A DNA stretch of 64,000 nucleotides, from positions 248,001 to 312,000 of the forward strand of contig NZ_JANINP010000007.1 of assembly GCF_024508665.1 (NCBI RefSeq), in the 5' to 3' direction. Shown one piece after another: positions 9,717 to 19,173 of this stretch. Below the pieces are notes generated by a model. The model ran no database searches and was not told the DNA's origin. It saw only the letters and a list, made by a program, of their open reading frames with translations. Numbering within the stretch: the stretch's first letter is position 1; every line of letters begins with the position of its first letter. The position numbers and the translations under genes were made by a program. This DNA is from Sphingomonas sp. Lineage in GTDB: Bacteria; Pseudomonadota; Alphaproteobacteria; Sphingomonadales; Sphingomonadaceae.

Positions 9717-10064
9717 CTAGCGGCCGTGCTGGAGTCCCTCGGCTGTCCAGCCAAGATCGAAGCGCGCGCGATTGGCAAAGAATGCGGCAACCTCGCCATG
9801 CAGGCAATCGGTGACCCATTGCAGCGGCAAGCCTACCGCGCGGGCGTAATTGCGGGCGAAACCAAGCGCATAGACCGGGGCGGAGAAGCCGTCGAAGCGC
9901 GCCTGCTCGATCGCTTCGAGATGCCGAACGGGCATCCTCGTCTCGCTGGCGACTTCGGCCAGCGACAATCCCAATTGCTCGCGCGCCGACCGCAAGGCGC
10001 GGCCGACCGCGTCCGCGGCCAACGGCGGCATGTCACGGTCAAGTTCTTCTCCGAACAGATTCAT
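9717..10064 (-). CDS. RodZ-like helix-turn-helix protein without membrane anchor
   Basis: A 115-residue soluble protein. Residues about 23-90 match the Xre-type HTH_25 module of RodZ (LRSAREQLGLSLAEVASETR, then MPVRHLEAIEQARFDGFSAP and YALGFARNYARAVGLPL). The transmembrane helix and periplasmic domain of RodZ are absent; the tail FFANRARFDLGWTAEGLQHGR is short and polar. It could be a DNA-binding regulator or a cytoplasmic RodZ partner. A second protein of this type lies at 11227-11598, flanking a winged-helix gene. Confidence 0.75.
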   Translation of the reverse strand: MNLFGEELDRDMPPLAADAVGRALRSAREQLGLSLAEVASETRMPVRHLEAIEQARFDGFSAPVYALGFARNYARAVGLPLQWVTDCLHGEVAAFFANRARFDLGWTAEGLQHGR

Positions 10065-10242
10065 TTTAGGTCCCCCGACTCAACGAAGGATCGCACCATT
10101 GTGTCGCCGTCGCAACGATCTTGGCGGTCAGGGACGCCTCGCCGCTTGCCAGATGTCCGAATTTAGGTCGCTCAGATGGTTTGCGGCGCGGTAATCTTAT
10201 TGTAATGGCTTGGCGGGGCGTCTCTTTTGGCGCGGGGTGGGA

Positions 10243-11214
10243 ATGATGAACGTTGGGCCGCCGGTAACCCCGGAGCGGACACAGTCGCGGCTAGCGTCGC
10301 GCCTGCTGGTGGAAACGCAACTGACCAGCCTGGTCAAGGCGATCGCTATCGTGCGCAAGCTTGCCGGCGGGTCGTTCGTGTTCGACCGCGGCATCTTCTT
10401 CCTGGCGATATTGCGCGCGAGCGGCGAGGTGCTTGCCGATTGGCCCAACGCGCCACGTAGCCAAACCGATAATGGCGGGATCAGCATCAACGCGCTGTCG
10501 CAGTCGTTGCACCGCCCCTTCGAAACGGTTCGCCGCCACGTCAACGCGCTGATCGCCGCCGGATTGTGCGTGCGCACGAACAGCGGCGTGGTGATCCCGA
10601 TTTCGCTGCGCGACGATCCCGACGTCGCGGCATTGCTGGTCCATCTGCACGATTCGCTGGTCTGGTTGGCCGATGAATTCCACGCCGTCGACTTGCCGCT
10701 GCCGCGTGCCGCGACAGCCGAGCACCCTTATCGCGCCGATATTACGCTCGCGGCCTCGATCGATCTGGCGCTGGGGGCGTTCGACAATGTCGGGATGTTC
10801 GTGGCGGACTGGCTGGAACTCGCCATCGTCGGGGCGGTGCTGGTCGCGAGCGTGCGGAGGATCACGCTCGATAGCGAACTGGCGCGCCAATATTCGGAAA
10901 CCGAGACCGTAGTCCCCATCGAGCTGCGCGATCCGGTGTCCGCCGCGGCGATCGCGCGCGCAATGACGATCCCTTATTCGACCGTGCGGCGCCAGATTCT
11001 CGCAACGACGGCGGCTGGCAAGCTGATCGAGCGTGGGCGCGGGGTATTGTTATCCGACGATCTGCTGGCCGGACCCGGCGCCGCGATCATGGGAGCGACG
11101 GCGACAATGCGGACCGCGGCCCTGTTCGGAAGACTGGTCCCCGGCGGCTTCCCCTTCAATGATCCAAAACAGGCGTATGTCGCGGGGCGGCCGCCGCTGG
11201 TCGACTTCAGCTAA
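10243..11214 (+). CDS. protein with two winged-helix-like DNA-binding modules, unknown role
   Basis: A 323-residue protein of no family I recognise. Two segments look like winged helix-turn-helix modules: ISINALSQSLHRPFETVRRH with VNALIAAGLCVRTNSGVVIP (about 84-125), and VSAAAIARAMTIPYSTVRRQ with ILATTAAGKLIERGRGVLL (about 235-280). Both have the pattern 'promoter-like recognition helix, TVRR, then wing'. The middle (about 140-220) is mostly helical and hydrophobic. The ATG at 10243 was chosen over the upstream TTG because a weak GGGTGGGA precedes it. It lies between two RodZ-like HTH genes. Confidence 0.75.
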   Translation: MMNVGPPVTPERTQSRLASRLLVETQLTSLVKAIAIVRKLAGGSFVFDRGIFFLAILRASGEVLADWPNAPRSQTDNGGISINALSQSLHRPFETVRRHVNALIAAGLCVRTNSGVVIPISLRDDPDVAALLVHLHDSLVWLADEFHAVDLPLPRAATAEHPYRADITLAASIDLALGAFDNVGMFVADWLELAIVGAVLVASVRRITLDSELARQYSETETVVPIELRDPVSAAAIARAMTIPYSTVRRQILATTAAGKLIERGRGVLLSDDLLAGPGAAIMGATATMRTAALFGRLVPGGFPFNDPKQAYVAGRPPLVDFS

Positions 11215-11226
11215 GGCACGCAGGAA

Positions 11227-11598
11227 TCAAGTGATCGGCAACGAGGAGATGGCGATCCGCGCCAGCTCGGCGGCGAGAGTCAAAGCGACCCATTTTTCGG
11301 GCAGTTTCACGACTCGGGCATAGGCGCGCGCTGCCGCGATCGTCTTGCTGACGCCAGGCATGCGGCCGAAGTCCGAATCCTCTATCGCACTAACGGTCTG
11401 CAGGTCAGTGCCGGCCCGGCGCGCCACATCATCCAGCGACAAGCCCATCCTCAACCGGCCGCGCCATAAGGCCTCGCCGATCTGGCTTGGTGCGGGAATG
11501 GCCCTTCCCTCCATTTCCGCACGCTCATGATTTGGTGCCGGACCGCGGTCGTCGCGGTCCATCGAATCCCCTCCTGTCCCCGCGGAGGTTTCTGCCAC
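11227..11598 (-). CDS. RodZ-like helix-turn-helix protein, second copy
   Basis: A 123-residue protein with an HTH module in residues about 40-100: ALWRGRLRMGLSLDDVARRA, TDLQTVSAIEDSDFGRMPGV, then AAARAYARVVKLPEKWVALT. It shares the architecture and several positions (GLSL, AIE, DFG, ARAYAR) with the protein at 9717-10064, and likewise has no membrane segment. The N-terminal 35 residues are charged and probably disordered; the ATG at 11598 is the first in frame but a later start (ATG near residue 13) is possible. The gene converges with the winged-helix gene, 12 bases from its stop. Confidence 0.7.
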   Translation of the reverse strand: MAETSAGTGGDSMDRDDRGPAPNHERAEMEGRAIPAPSQIGEALWRGRLRMGLSLDDVARRAGTDLQTVSAIEDSDFGRMPGVSKTIAAARAYARVVKLPEKWVALTLAAELARIAISSLPIT

Positions 11599-11682
11599 GG
11601 TTATAGAGTGGCCGCAACGGTCCTAATTGGTGGAGCGGAAATTATTTGAGCCGATCCAACACTGGGAAGCCGAAAAATGCGT

Positions 11683-14286
11683 CTAGGCATCACTCGCGAG
11701 CCGCTTCAGGCGGTATAGCACGTCGAGCGCCTCGCGCGGGCTCAGCGCGTCGACGTCGAGGCCATCGAGTTCGGCGCGGACGGCGTCGCATTCCTCTTCC
11801 TCCGCTTCGATGGCCGCCGCGAACAGCGGCAGGTCGTCGAGCCCGGCGGCTAGCCCTCCGGTCTTGGCCCGGCCCGCCTCAAGCTTGGCCAGAACCGCCT
11901 TGGCGCGCGCGATCGTCGCCGGCGGCAACCCGGCGAGGCGTGCGACCGCGAGGCCATAGGAACGGTCGGCAGGCCCCTCGGAGACTTCGTGGAGCAGGAC
12001 GAGATCGCCTTTCCATTCGCGCGCGCGGACATGATGGAGGCTCAGCGCGTCACAGCGTTCGGCAAGCCGGGTCAGCTCGTGATAATGCGTCGCGAACAGG
12101 CAGCGGCAGCGATTGTCCTCATGGATCGCTTCGACCACTGCCCAGGCGATGGCGAGACCGTCATAGGTCGACGTGCCCCGCCCGACTTCGTCGAGGATGA
12201 CGAAGCTGCGCGGCGTGGCCTGCGCCAGGATCGCCGCGGTCTCGACCATTTCGACCATGAAGGTCGACCGCCCACGCGCGAGATTGTCCGACGCGCCGAC
12301 GCGGCTGAAGAGCTTGTCGACCAGTCCGAGTTCGGCGCGCGCCGCGGGCACGTAGCTGCCCGCTTGGGCAAGAACGGCGATCAGGGCGTTCTGGCGCAGG
12401 AAGGTCGACTTGCCGCCCATATTGGGACCAGTGACGAGCCACAGCCGCGAGGTTTCGGACAGCATGCAATCGTTGGCGACGAAGCGCTCGCCGCTCTTCT
12501 GGACGGCGGCCTCGACGACCGGATGGCGCCCGCCTTCGACCTCGAAACAGGCGTGATCGACCAGGCTGGGCCGCGCCCAGCCGTCCTCGGCGGCGCGCTC
12601 GGCAAGGCCGGCGGCGACGTCGAGCCGCGCCAGCGCATCGGCGGTCGCGGCGATCGCCTCGCGGCCGGCGAGCGCGGTCTGGGTCAGTTCCTCCAGATGC
12701 GCGGCCTCGGCTGCCAGCGCATGGCTGCCGGCCTGGGTGACCTTCATCGCCAGTTCGTGAAGCTCGGGCGCGTTGAAGCGGACGACGCCGGCCAGCGTCT
12801 GGCGATGAGTGAATCCGCTGTCGGGCGCCATCAGCGGATCGGCGGCCTTGGCCGGGACCTCGACATGATAGCCGAGCACGCCGTTATGACGGATCTTGAG
12901 CGCGCTGGTGCCCGTACGGTTGCGATATTCGGCTTCGAGCGCGGCGATCGCGCGGCGGCCGCCGGCGCCCACATCGCGCAGATCGTCGAGTTCGGCGTCA
13001 TAGCCTTCGGCGATATAGCCGCCATCGGACGCGTCGATCGGCGGAGCGGGGACGAGCGCGCGCTTGAGCAGGTCGATCAGCGACCCGTGGCCGCGAAGCC
13101 GAGGCACGATATCCTGAAGCAATTGCGGCGGCGCATCGAGCGCGTCGATCCGCTCGCCGAGCAACCAGGCGCCATCCAGACCATCACGCAACTGCCCGAG
13201 ATCGCGGGGGCCGCCGCGGCCGGCGACCAGCCGCCCTAGCGCGCGGCCTATGTCGGGCAGGCTGCGCAACGTCGCGCGCAGGCTTTCGCGTAAGGCGCCG
13301 TCGTCGTGCAGCCGCTGGACGAGATCGAGCCGTGCTTCGATCGCCGCCCGATCCATCAGCGGCGCGCCGATATCGGCGGCGAGCAGTCGGGCGCCCGCTC
13401 CCGTCACCGTGCGGTCGACCGCATCGAGCAGGCTGCCCTTGCGCTGGCCGGTCTGGGTCTGGGTGAGTTCCAGGCTGTCGCGCGTCGCGGCGTCGATCGC
13501 CATCGCTTCGCCGGCGTTGCCGATCCGGGGCGGGCGCAGAAATGGCAGCGAGCCTTTCGCCGTATGGTCGAGATAGGCGACGAGCCCGCCAGCCGCGGCC
13601 ATGGCGGCGCGGCTCAACTGGCCGAAACCGTCGAGCGTCGCGACGCCATAGACCCGCTTCAGTCTCGCTTCCGCAGCTGTGGAGTCGAACTCGCTACGCG
13701 GACGCAGCACGGTGGCAAGATGCTCGAATGCGCTGCCTTCGCCCGCCAGCACTTCGGCTGCGTTCAGACGTGCAAGTTCGGCGGACAGTCCAGCGGCATC
13801 GGTCTCGGTCAGTTCGAACCGCCCGGTGGAAACATCGGCGGCAGCGACGGCGACGCCGCCCGCGGCCTCGCCGATCGCGACGCACCAATTGGCACTGCGG
13901 GAATCGAGCAAGGCCTCCTCGGTCAGGGTGCCGGCGGTCACCACGCGGATGATCGCCCGCGCGACCAGGGCCTTGGAGCCGCCACGCTTCTTGGCCTCGG
14001 CCGGCGTTTCGGTCTGGTCGGCGATGGCGACGCGGTGACCGGCCTTGATCAGCCGCTGCAGATAGCCGACCGCGGCATGCGCCGGTACGCCGCACATCGG
14101 GATCTTCTCGCCATCATGCTCGCCGCGCGCAGTCAGCGCGATGTCGAGCACCGCGCTGGCGATCTTCGCGTCCTCGAAGAACAATTCGAAGAAATCGCCC
14201 ATCCGGTAGAAGAGCAGGCAATCTCCAGCCTCCGCCTTCAGGGCGAGATACTGGGCCATCATCGGGGTCGGTGCGGCGTCAGCCAT
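11683..14286 (-). CDS. mutS: DNA mismatch repair protein MutS
   Basis: Recognises mismatches and small loops and recruits MutL in an ATP-dependent manner. The 867 residues begin with the mismatch-binding domain (MMAQYLALKAEAGDCLLFYR and MGDFFELFFEDA, with the conserved phenylalanine-x-glutamate pair) and end with the ABC-type ATPase: Walker A GPNMGGKSTFLRQ near 620, Walker B/signature DEVGRGTSTYDGLAIAWA near 700, and ATHYHELTRLA. The length is usual for the family. The start faces maeB; the 185-bp gap between them presumably holds divergent promoters. Confidence 0.98.
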   Translation of the reverse strand: MADAAPTPMMAQYLALKAEAGDCLLFYRMGDFFELFFEDAKIASAVLDIALTARGEHDGEKIPMCGVPAHAAVGYLQRLIKAGHRVAIADQTETPAEAKKRGGSKALVARAIIRVVTAGTLTEEALLDSRSANWCVAIGEAAGGVAVAAADVSTGRFELTETDAAGLSAELARLNAAEVLAGEGSAFEHLATVLRPRSEFDSTAAEARLKRVYGVATLDGFGQLSRAAMAAAGGLVAYLDHTAKGSLPFLRPPRIGNAGEAMAIDAATRDSLELTQTQTGQRKGSLLDAVDRTVTGAGARLLAADIGAPLMDRAAIEARLDLVQRLHDDGALRESLRATLRSLPDIGRALGRLVAGRGGPRDLGQLRDGLDGAWLLGERIDALDAPPQLLQDIVPRLRGHGSLIDLLKRALVPAPPIDASDGGYIAEGYDAELDDLRDVGAGGRRAIAALEAEYRNRTGTSALKIRHNGVLGYHVEVPAKAADPLMAPDSGFTHRQTLAGVVRFNAPELHELAMKVTQAGSHALAAEAAHLEELTQTALAGREAIAATADALARLDVAAGLAERAAEDGWARPSLVDHACFEVEGGRHPVVEAAVQKSGERFVANDCMLSETSRLWLVTGPNMGGKSTFLRQNALIAVLAQAGSYVPAARAELGLVDKLFSRVGASDNLARGRSTFMVEMVETAAILAQATPRSFVILDEVGRGTSTYDGLAIAWAVVEAIHEDNRCRCLFATHYHELTRLAERCDALSLHHVRAREWKGDLVLLHEVSEGPADRSYGLAVARLAGLPPATIARAKAVLAKLEAGRAKTGGLAAGLDDLPLFAAAIEAEEEECDAVRAELDGLDVDALSPREALDVLYRLKRLASDA

Positions 14287-14471
14287 TGGCGTCGGTTAGC
14301 CCAGCGAGCGAATGGCGCAAATCCCGCTTTCGCCCTTTGCTGTGGGTAAAGTGTGCGGATTTCCGCCCGGTCAACGACGCATCCTTGCCGGCAAAAGTAC
14401 ATCAAGGGCCTGCAAGCCGGTTTCCTTCTCCCCAACGCGGACCTAAAGACCGCGCAACAGAGAGGACCAGG

Positions 14472-16730
14472 ATGGCCGACGAAACTTCCGTGCAATTTTC
14501 CGATCGCGAAGCATTGCTGTTCCATTCGGAGGGGCGGCCCGGCAAGATCGAAATCATCGCGTCGAAACCGCTGACGACGCAGCGCGACTTGGCGCTGGCC
14601 TATTCGCCCGGCGTCGCCATTCCCGTACAAGCGATCGCCGACGATCCGGCCACGGCCTATGATTATACCGCCAAGGGCAATCTGGTCGCGGTCGTCTCGA
14701 ACGGCACCGCCATCCTGGGCATGGGCAATCTCGGTGCCCTGGCATCCAAGCCGGTGATGGAAGGCAAGGCAGTCCTCTTCAAGCGTTTCGCCGACGTCGA
14801 TGCGATCGATATCGAACTCAAGACGGAGGAAGTGGACCGCATCATCGACGCGGTCGAGTTGATGGAGCCGAGCTTCGGCGGCATAAACCTCGAAGACATC
14901 AAGGCGCCCGAATGTTTCATCATCGAGCAGACGCTGCGCGAGCGGATGAATATCCCGGTCTTCCATGACGACCAGCACGGCACCGCGATCATCACCGCGG
15001 CAGGCCTGATCAATGCCTGCCTGCTGACCGGCCGGCACCTTTCGGACATCAAGGTCGCGGTCAACGGCGCGGGCGCGGCGGCGATCGCCTGCACCGAGCT
15101 GATCAAGGCGATGGGCGTGCGGTCCGACAACGTCATCATGTGCGACCGCTCGGGCGTGATCTACAAGGGCCGCGACAAGGTCAATCAGTGGCAGTCGGCG
15201 CATGCCGTCGACACCGAGAAGCGGACCCTCCAGGATGCGTTGCACGGAGCCGACGTTTTCCTCGGCCTGTCGGCGGCCGGCGCGGTCACGCCCGACATGG
15301 TACGCGACATGGCCAAGGCGCCGATCATCTTCGCGATGGCCAATCCCGAGCCAGAAATCCGTCCCGAGCTGGCCAAGGAAGCGCGCCCCGACGCAATCAT
15401 CGCGACGGGACGATCGGACTATCCCAACCAGGTCAACAACGTGATCGGCTTTCCGTTCATCTTCCGCGGCGCGCTTGACGTACGCGCGACCGGGATCAAC
15501 GAGGAAATGAAGATCGCCGCCGCGCACGCGATCGCCGAGCTGGCGCGCGAGGCGGTGCCGGAGGAAGTCGCCGTCGCTTACGGCGTGCGCCATACGTTCG
15601 GCCCCGAATATATCATTCCCGCGCCGTTCGATCCGCGGCTGATGGAGCTGGTGCCCGCCGCGGTGGCCAAGGCGGCGATGGATTCGGGCGTTGCGACCAA
15701 GCCGATCCTCGACATGGCGGCCTATCGCCAGCAGCTGCGCGGCCGGCTCAATCCGACTACCGGCGTGCTCGCCCAAGCCTATGAAGGCGCGCGCGCCCAG
15801 CCCAAGCGCGTGTTGTTCGCCGAAGGCGAGGAGGAAGTCGTGCTGCGTGCGGCGGTGGCGTTCCGCGAAGGCGGGTACGGCACACCGGTGCTGGTCGGAC
15901 GCGACGACGTCCATGACCGGCTGCGCGCGCTCGGCGTCAAGGAGGTCGAGAGCTACGAGGTCCATAACAGCCGCACATCGGCCCTGGTGCCGCGGATGGT
16001 CGACTTCCTCTATCAACGGCTGCAGCGCCGCGGCTATCTGCGTCGCGATTGCGAGCGGATGATCAACCAGGACCGCAACATCTTCGGCGCGGTTCTGCTC
16101 CAGCTCGGCGAGGCCGATGCGATGATCACCGGGGTCACGCGAACCTATGCCCAGACGATGCGCGAAGTGCGCAAGGTGATCGACGTCGAGGCTGGACGAA
16201 CAGCGTTCGGCATCCACGTCATGGTCGGCCAGACTCATACCGTGTTCATGGCCGATACCACGATCAATGAACGTCCCACGCCTGATGAACTAGCCGACAT
16301 CGCCGAACAGACCGCCGCGGTCGCGCGCCGCATGGGCCATGAACCGCGCGTCGCCTTCCTGAGCTATTCGACCTTCGGCAATCCCGAAGGCCGCTGGCTC
16401 GAGAATCTGCGTGCCGCGGTGGGCGTGCTCGATCAGCGCCAGGTGAGCTTCGAATATGAAGGCGAAATGGCGCCCGACGTCGCGCTGAACCCGCGCCAAT
16501 TGGCCAATTATCCATTCGCCCGGCTGTCCGGGCCGGCAAACGTGCTGATCATGCCGGGGCTGCAATCGGCCAATATCTCGGCCAAATTGCTGCGTGAACT
16601 CGGTGGCGACGCGGTGATTGGACCGATGCTGGTCGGGCTGGAAAAGCCGGTCCAGATCGCACCGATGACCTCGACCGCGAGCGAGCTGGTGACGCTGGCG
16701 GTGCTCGCCGCGGGTGGGGTCGCGCGCTGA
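14472..16730 (+). CDS. maeB: NADP-dependent malic enzyme with C-terminal phosphotransacetylase domain
   Basis: Oxidatively decarboxylates malate to pyruvate. The 752 residues are typical of the MaeB fusion. The N-terminal malic domain includes AYSPGVAIPVQAI, FHDDQHGTAII and the NAD(P)-binding VNGAGAAAIACTELI. The C-terminal half (from about 430) matches phosphate acetyl/butyryltransferase (RVLFAEGEEEVVLRAA, FMADTTINERPT, FLSYSTFGNPEG), which in this family is generally regulatory rather than catalytic. The ATG at 14472 follows AGAGGACCAGG; the longer open frame upstream has no family similarity. Confidence 0.96.
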   Translation: MADETSVQFSDREALLFHSEGRPGKIEIIASKPLTTQRDLALAYSPGVAIPVQAIADDPATAYDYTAKGNLVAVVSNGTAILGMGNLGALASKPVMEGKAVLFKRFADVDAIDIELKTEEVDRIIDAVELMEPSFGGINLEDIKAPECFIIEQTLRERMNIPVFHDDQHGTAIITAAGLINACLLTGRHLSDIKVAVNGAGAAAIACTELIKAMGVRSDNVIMCDRSGVIYKGRDKVNQWQSAHAVDTEKRTLQDALHGADVFLGLSAAGAVTPDMVRDMAKAPIIFAMANPEPEIRPELAKEARPDAIIATGRSDYPNQVNNVIGFPFIFRGALDVRATGINEEMKIAAAHAIAELAREAVPEEVAVAYGVRHTFGPEYIIPAPFDPRLMELVPAAVAKAAMDSGVATKPILDMAAYRQQLRGRLNPTTGVLAQAYEGARAQPKRVLFAEGEEEVVLRAAVAFREGGYGTPVLVGRDDVHDRLRALGVKEVESYEVHNSRTSALVPRMVDFLYQRLQRRGYLRRDCERMINQDRNIFGAVLLQLGEADAMITGVTRTYAQTMREVRKVIDVEAGRTAFGIHVMVGQTHTVFMADTTINERPTPDELADIAEQTAAVARRMGHEPRVAFLSYSTFGNPEGRWLENLRAAVGVLDQRQVSFEYEGEMAPDVALNPRQLANYPFARLSGPANVLIMPGLQSANISAKLLRELGGDAVIGPMLVGLEKPVQIAPMTSTASELVTLAVLAAGGVAR

Positions 16731-16758
16731 TCTGATCCCCGGGATCGAGCATCTCTTG

Positions 16759-16792
16759 CTGCTACGTTTGTAGCATGCTACAAACGTAGCAG
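16759..16792. promoter_or_regulatory. perfect 34-bp palindromic operator upstream of blaI-type gene
   Basis: Bases 16759-16792 form a perfect palindrome with 17-bp arms (CTGCTACGTTTGTAGCA and its complement), containing the BlaI/MecI-like core TGTAGCATGCTACA. Its right end runs into the AGGAGG ribosome binding site (16791-16796) of the regulator gene, so a bound dimer would block both transcription and translation initiation. Autoregulation by the downstream BlaI-type repressor is inferred from family behaviour. Confidence 0.85.
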
Positions 16793-16801
16793 GAGGTCGG
16801 G

Positions 16802-17176
16802 ATGATCGATTCGCTGCCGCGCCGCGAGCGCGAGATTTTCGAGATAGTGTGCGGCCTGGGGGAGGGCACGGCTTCCGCCATCCGCGGCGCGATGACCGAC
16901 CCGCCCAGCGATTCGGCGGTGCGCGCGTTGCTTGCGCGGCTGGTGGCGAAAGGGCTGATCGCGCACCGTACCGAGAACCAAGCCTATATCTATGCGCCTG
17001 TGCCGCAGACCGATGCAGTCGCGGCCAGCGCATTGCAGCGTCTGGTGCAGACCTTCTTCCACGGCTCCGCCGCGAGTGCAGCGACGGCGTTGCTGGGAAT
17101 GGAGCCCAAACTCGCGTCCGACGAGATCGATGCGCTTCAGCGCATGATCGACCAAGCCCGGCGGGACGCGAAATGA
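16802..17176 (+). CDS. BlaI/MecI/CopY-family transcriptional repressor
   Basis: A 124-residue winged-helix repressor: LPRREREIFEIVCGLGEGTA, RALLARLVAKGLIAHRTENQ and YIYAPVP form the DNA-binding half; the C-terminal helices (AASALQRLVQTFFHGSAASA) form the dimer interface where family members are cleaved by an M56 partner. An AGGAGG site and a perfect palindrome lie immediately upstream. The stop overlaps the ATG of the M56 gene (ATGA at 17173-17176), the classic blaI-blaR1 type pairing. No beta-lactamase is adjacent. Confidence 0.93.
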   Translation: MIDSLPRREREIFEIVCGLGEGTASAIRGAMTDPPSDSAVRALLARLVAKGLIAHRTENQAYIYAPVPQTDAVAASALQRLVQTFFHGSAASAATALLGMEPKLASDEIDALQRMIDQARRDAK

Positions 17177-18660
17177 TACTGGGCTTGCTGATCGATCTTG
17201 GCTGCAAATCGGCACTGGTCGCCGGCGTGGCCCTGCTCCTCAGCGCCGCGATGCGCAGCCGCCCGGCGGCGGAACGCGCCGCCTTGCTGCAGGCGGCGCT
17301 GGTTGCTTCGCTCGCGCTGTTCCTTCTCGCGCCATTACTGCCGCCGCTCGACCTCGCCGTGCTGCCGGCTGCCGAGAGCGTAGCGGACGTGGTCGGGACG
17401 AGCGATATGCCGGTGGCTGCGGCCCAAGTATCGCATGTGACTGCAGCAGCGCTCGACGAGGCGGACCTGGTGGCGATGCTGTATGGAGCCGGAGTCGTAC
17501 TGCTCTTTGCTCGTTTTCTGGCGGGGCTGTGGACGTTGCTGCGCTGGACGCGCGCCGCTCGGCCGGCGATCGATCCGCGGTGGCAGCGTGTGATGGACCA
17601 GGAAGCTGTCAGTCTCCCCCGAGCCGTGCGTCTGCTGGTTTCGCCTTATGCCGCGACGCCGCTCAGCTGGGGAATCGCCCCCGCCTGGATCCTGATCGGT
17701 CCAGCGACCCATGATCGACCGGAACAGGCGGAGGCCGTCATCGCGCACGAACTGGCGCATATTCGCCGGTTCGATTGGATAGGGCTGGTTATCGCCCGCC
17801 TGGCCACCGCCGTGTTCTGGTTCAATCCCTTGGTGTGGCTGCTCGCGCGTCAATGGATGCGCGAGGCCGAGCTGGCCGCGGACGCCGACGCACTGCGCCG
17901 GGTCGACCGCTACGATTATGCCGAGGCGTTGCTCGCGGTCGCCGGCGGACGCATGGCGCATGCCGAAGCCAATGGCATGGCGTTCGCCCGAACCGCGTTG
18001 GCGCGCCGGATCGGCATGGTGCTCGATGGCGGTGGGCGGCGGCGCATGGGGCCGCTGGTACCGGCGCTGCTGCTTGCGGCGGCATTGGGCACCGCGGTGC
18101 CGTTGGCTGCTGCCAGGATCGTGCGCGCCGCCGCTGCACCGAAGACATTATTGCCGCTCGCTCCGCAAGCGCCGACGCCGCCCGTTCCGCCTTCCTTGGC
18201 GGCAGCAACGCACTCGCCATGGCCGAACGCGATGCGGAGCGCCGGCGGCGCCGCGGGCCGGATGCTGAAGCGGCTGGGCAGCGGGATCAAGGGCGGGTCG
18301 GCGGTGCCGGTGGCATCGCCAGGCGCTGGCGGTCCGGACGACCAACGGACTGCGGCCCGGGATGCGCCGGCAACGATCGACGGATCGACGCAGGACGCAT
18401 TAGCCGCTGAGGTGAAACGCGAGAAAGAGGAAGGCGCCGCGGCCGCCAAACAGGGCCGGGAGGAACAGCGCCATGGCCTTGGCGAAGGTATGCGCGGCAC
18501 CGCCGTCGGATTTCGCGCGCGGGCCGAAGAGCTTGAGCGCGTCGCCAATCTGCCTGGGCAATCCAGCGCTGTGCGAGAGAGCAATCTGGCGATCGCAAAG
18601 GGGTTCCGCGCCAGCGCTGACGATCTCGACAACAAGGCCGACAAGCTGACCGGCGGCTAA
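17173..18660 (+). CDS. M56-family (BlaR1-like) membrane metallopeptidase
   Basis: A 495-residue membrane protein. Two N-terminal helices (GLLIDLGCKSALVAGVALLL and LLQAALVASLALFLLAPLL), a third near 100-120, the zinc motif HELAH at 192-196, and EAELAADADALRR carrying the distal glutamate ligand match the M56 peptidase that cleaves BlaI-type repressors. A further helix near 295-315 precedes a long Ala/Pro-rich and charged C-terminus (EVKREKEEGAAAAKQG, LDNKADKLTGG), where BlaR1 would have a penicillin-binding sensor. That sensor is absent here, so the inducer is unknown. Confidence 0.9.
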   Translation: MILGLLIDLGCKSALVAGVALLLSAAMRSRPAAERAALLQAALVASLALFLLAPLLPPLDLAVLPAAESVADVVGTSDMPVAAAQVSHVTAAALDEADLVAMLYGAGVVLLFARFLAGLWTLLRWTRAARPAIDPRWQRVMDQEAVSLPRAVRLLVSPYAATPLSWGIAPAWILIGPATHDRPEQAEAVIAHELAHIRRFDWIGLVIARLATAVFWFNPLVWLLARQWMREAELAADADALRRVDRYDYAEALLAVAGGRMAHAEANGMAFARTALARRIGMVLDGGGRRRMGPLVPALLLAAALGTAVPLAAARIVRAAAAPKTLLPLAPQAPTPPVPPSLAAATHSPWPNAMRSAGGAAGRMLKRLGSGIKGGSAVPVASPGAGGPDDQRTAARDAPATIDGSTQDALAAEVKREKEEGAAAAKQGREEQRHGLGEGMRGTAVGFRARAEELERVANLPGQSSAVRESNLAIAKGFRASADDLDNKADKLTGG

Positions 18661-18738
18661 CCGCCGCGATCCACCGACTTCATCCGGGCAAGCGCGATTC
18701 GCGCCACGGGACCGGCTTGCCCAACTCAGGAGATATTC

Positions 18739-19071
18739 ATGCGGGTCACCATCTGTGCTGTCGCCATCCTGCTGGGAGCGTGCGCCGAGCATTCGGCACT
18801 GGCGAGCGAGCCTCGCTTGAGGATCAGGGTCGCGGACATTTCGACCGACACACCATCGGGGCGGGCCGAATTGCGGCGGCGTGTCGTCGATGCGACACGG
18901 CGATTTTGCGCCGATTATGGTGCCGAGATCACGCCACATGAGTCGCGGGAGGACCCGCGATATTGCCCCGACATGGCACGATCCTTGGCGATGAGCGGAA
19001 TGACGCGCGATCTGCGGCGCGCCTATGACTTGGCGCGGCACGAGGCGAAGGTCGTCGGCAGCGCTCCGTGA
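18739..19071 (+). CDS. UrcA-family protein
   Basis: A 110-residue exported protein with a signal sequence (MRVTICAVAILLGACAEHSA, with a possible lipobox LGAC) and the UrcA-type core: RIRVADISTDTPSGRAELRR, then VVDATRRFC and a second cysteine in DPRYCPDMA. The family is widespread in sphingomonads and caulobacters, and its function is not established. AGGAG lies at good distance before the ATG. It follows the M56 gene by 78 bases on the same strand, so cotranscription is possible. Confidence 0.85.
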   Translation: MRVTICAVAILLGACAEHSALASEPRLRIRVADISTDTPSGRAELRRRVVDATRRFCADYGAEITPHESREDPRYCPDMARSLAMSGMTRDLRRAYDLARHEAKVVGSAP

Positions 19072-19173
19072 TTTCGGGTCGCCGCGTGGCGATCCGTTGC
19101 AGTGCGGCCGGCCTTCACGAAGCTGGACATCACGCTAAGCTGGCATACATCTAACCTATGGCAGGTAGCGTAT

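Noticed and set aside
14259-16238. A long minus-strand open frame of 659 codons
   Set aside because: It lies entirely opposite maeB. In GC-rich sequence, the complement of a real gene in this phase is often open; its residues are Asp/Arg/His-rich with no family motif and no ribosome binding site.
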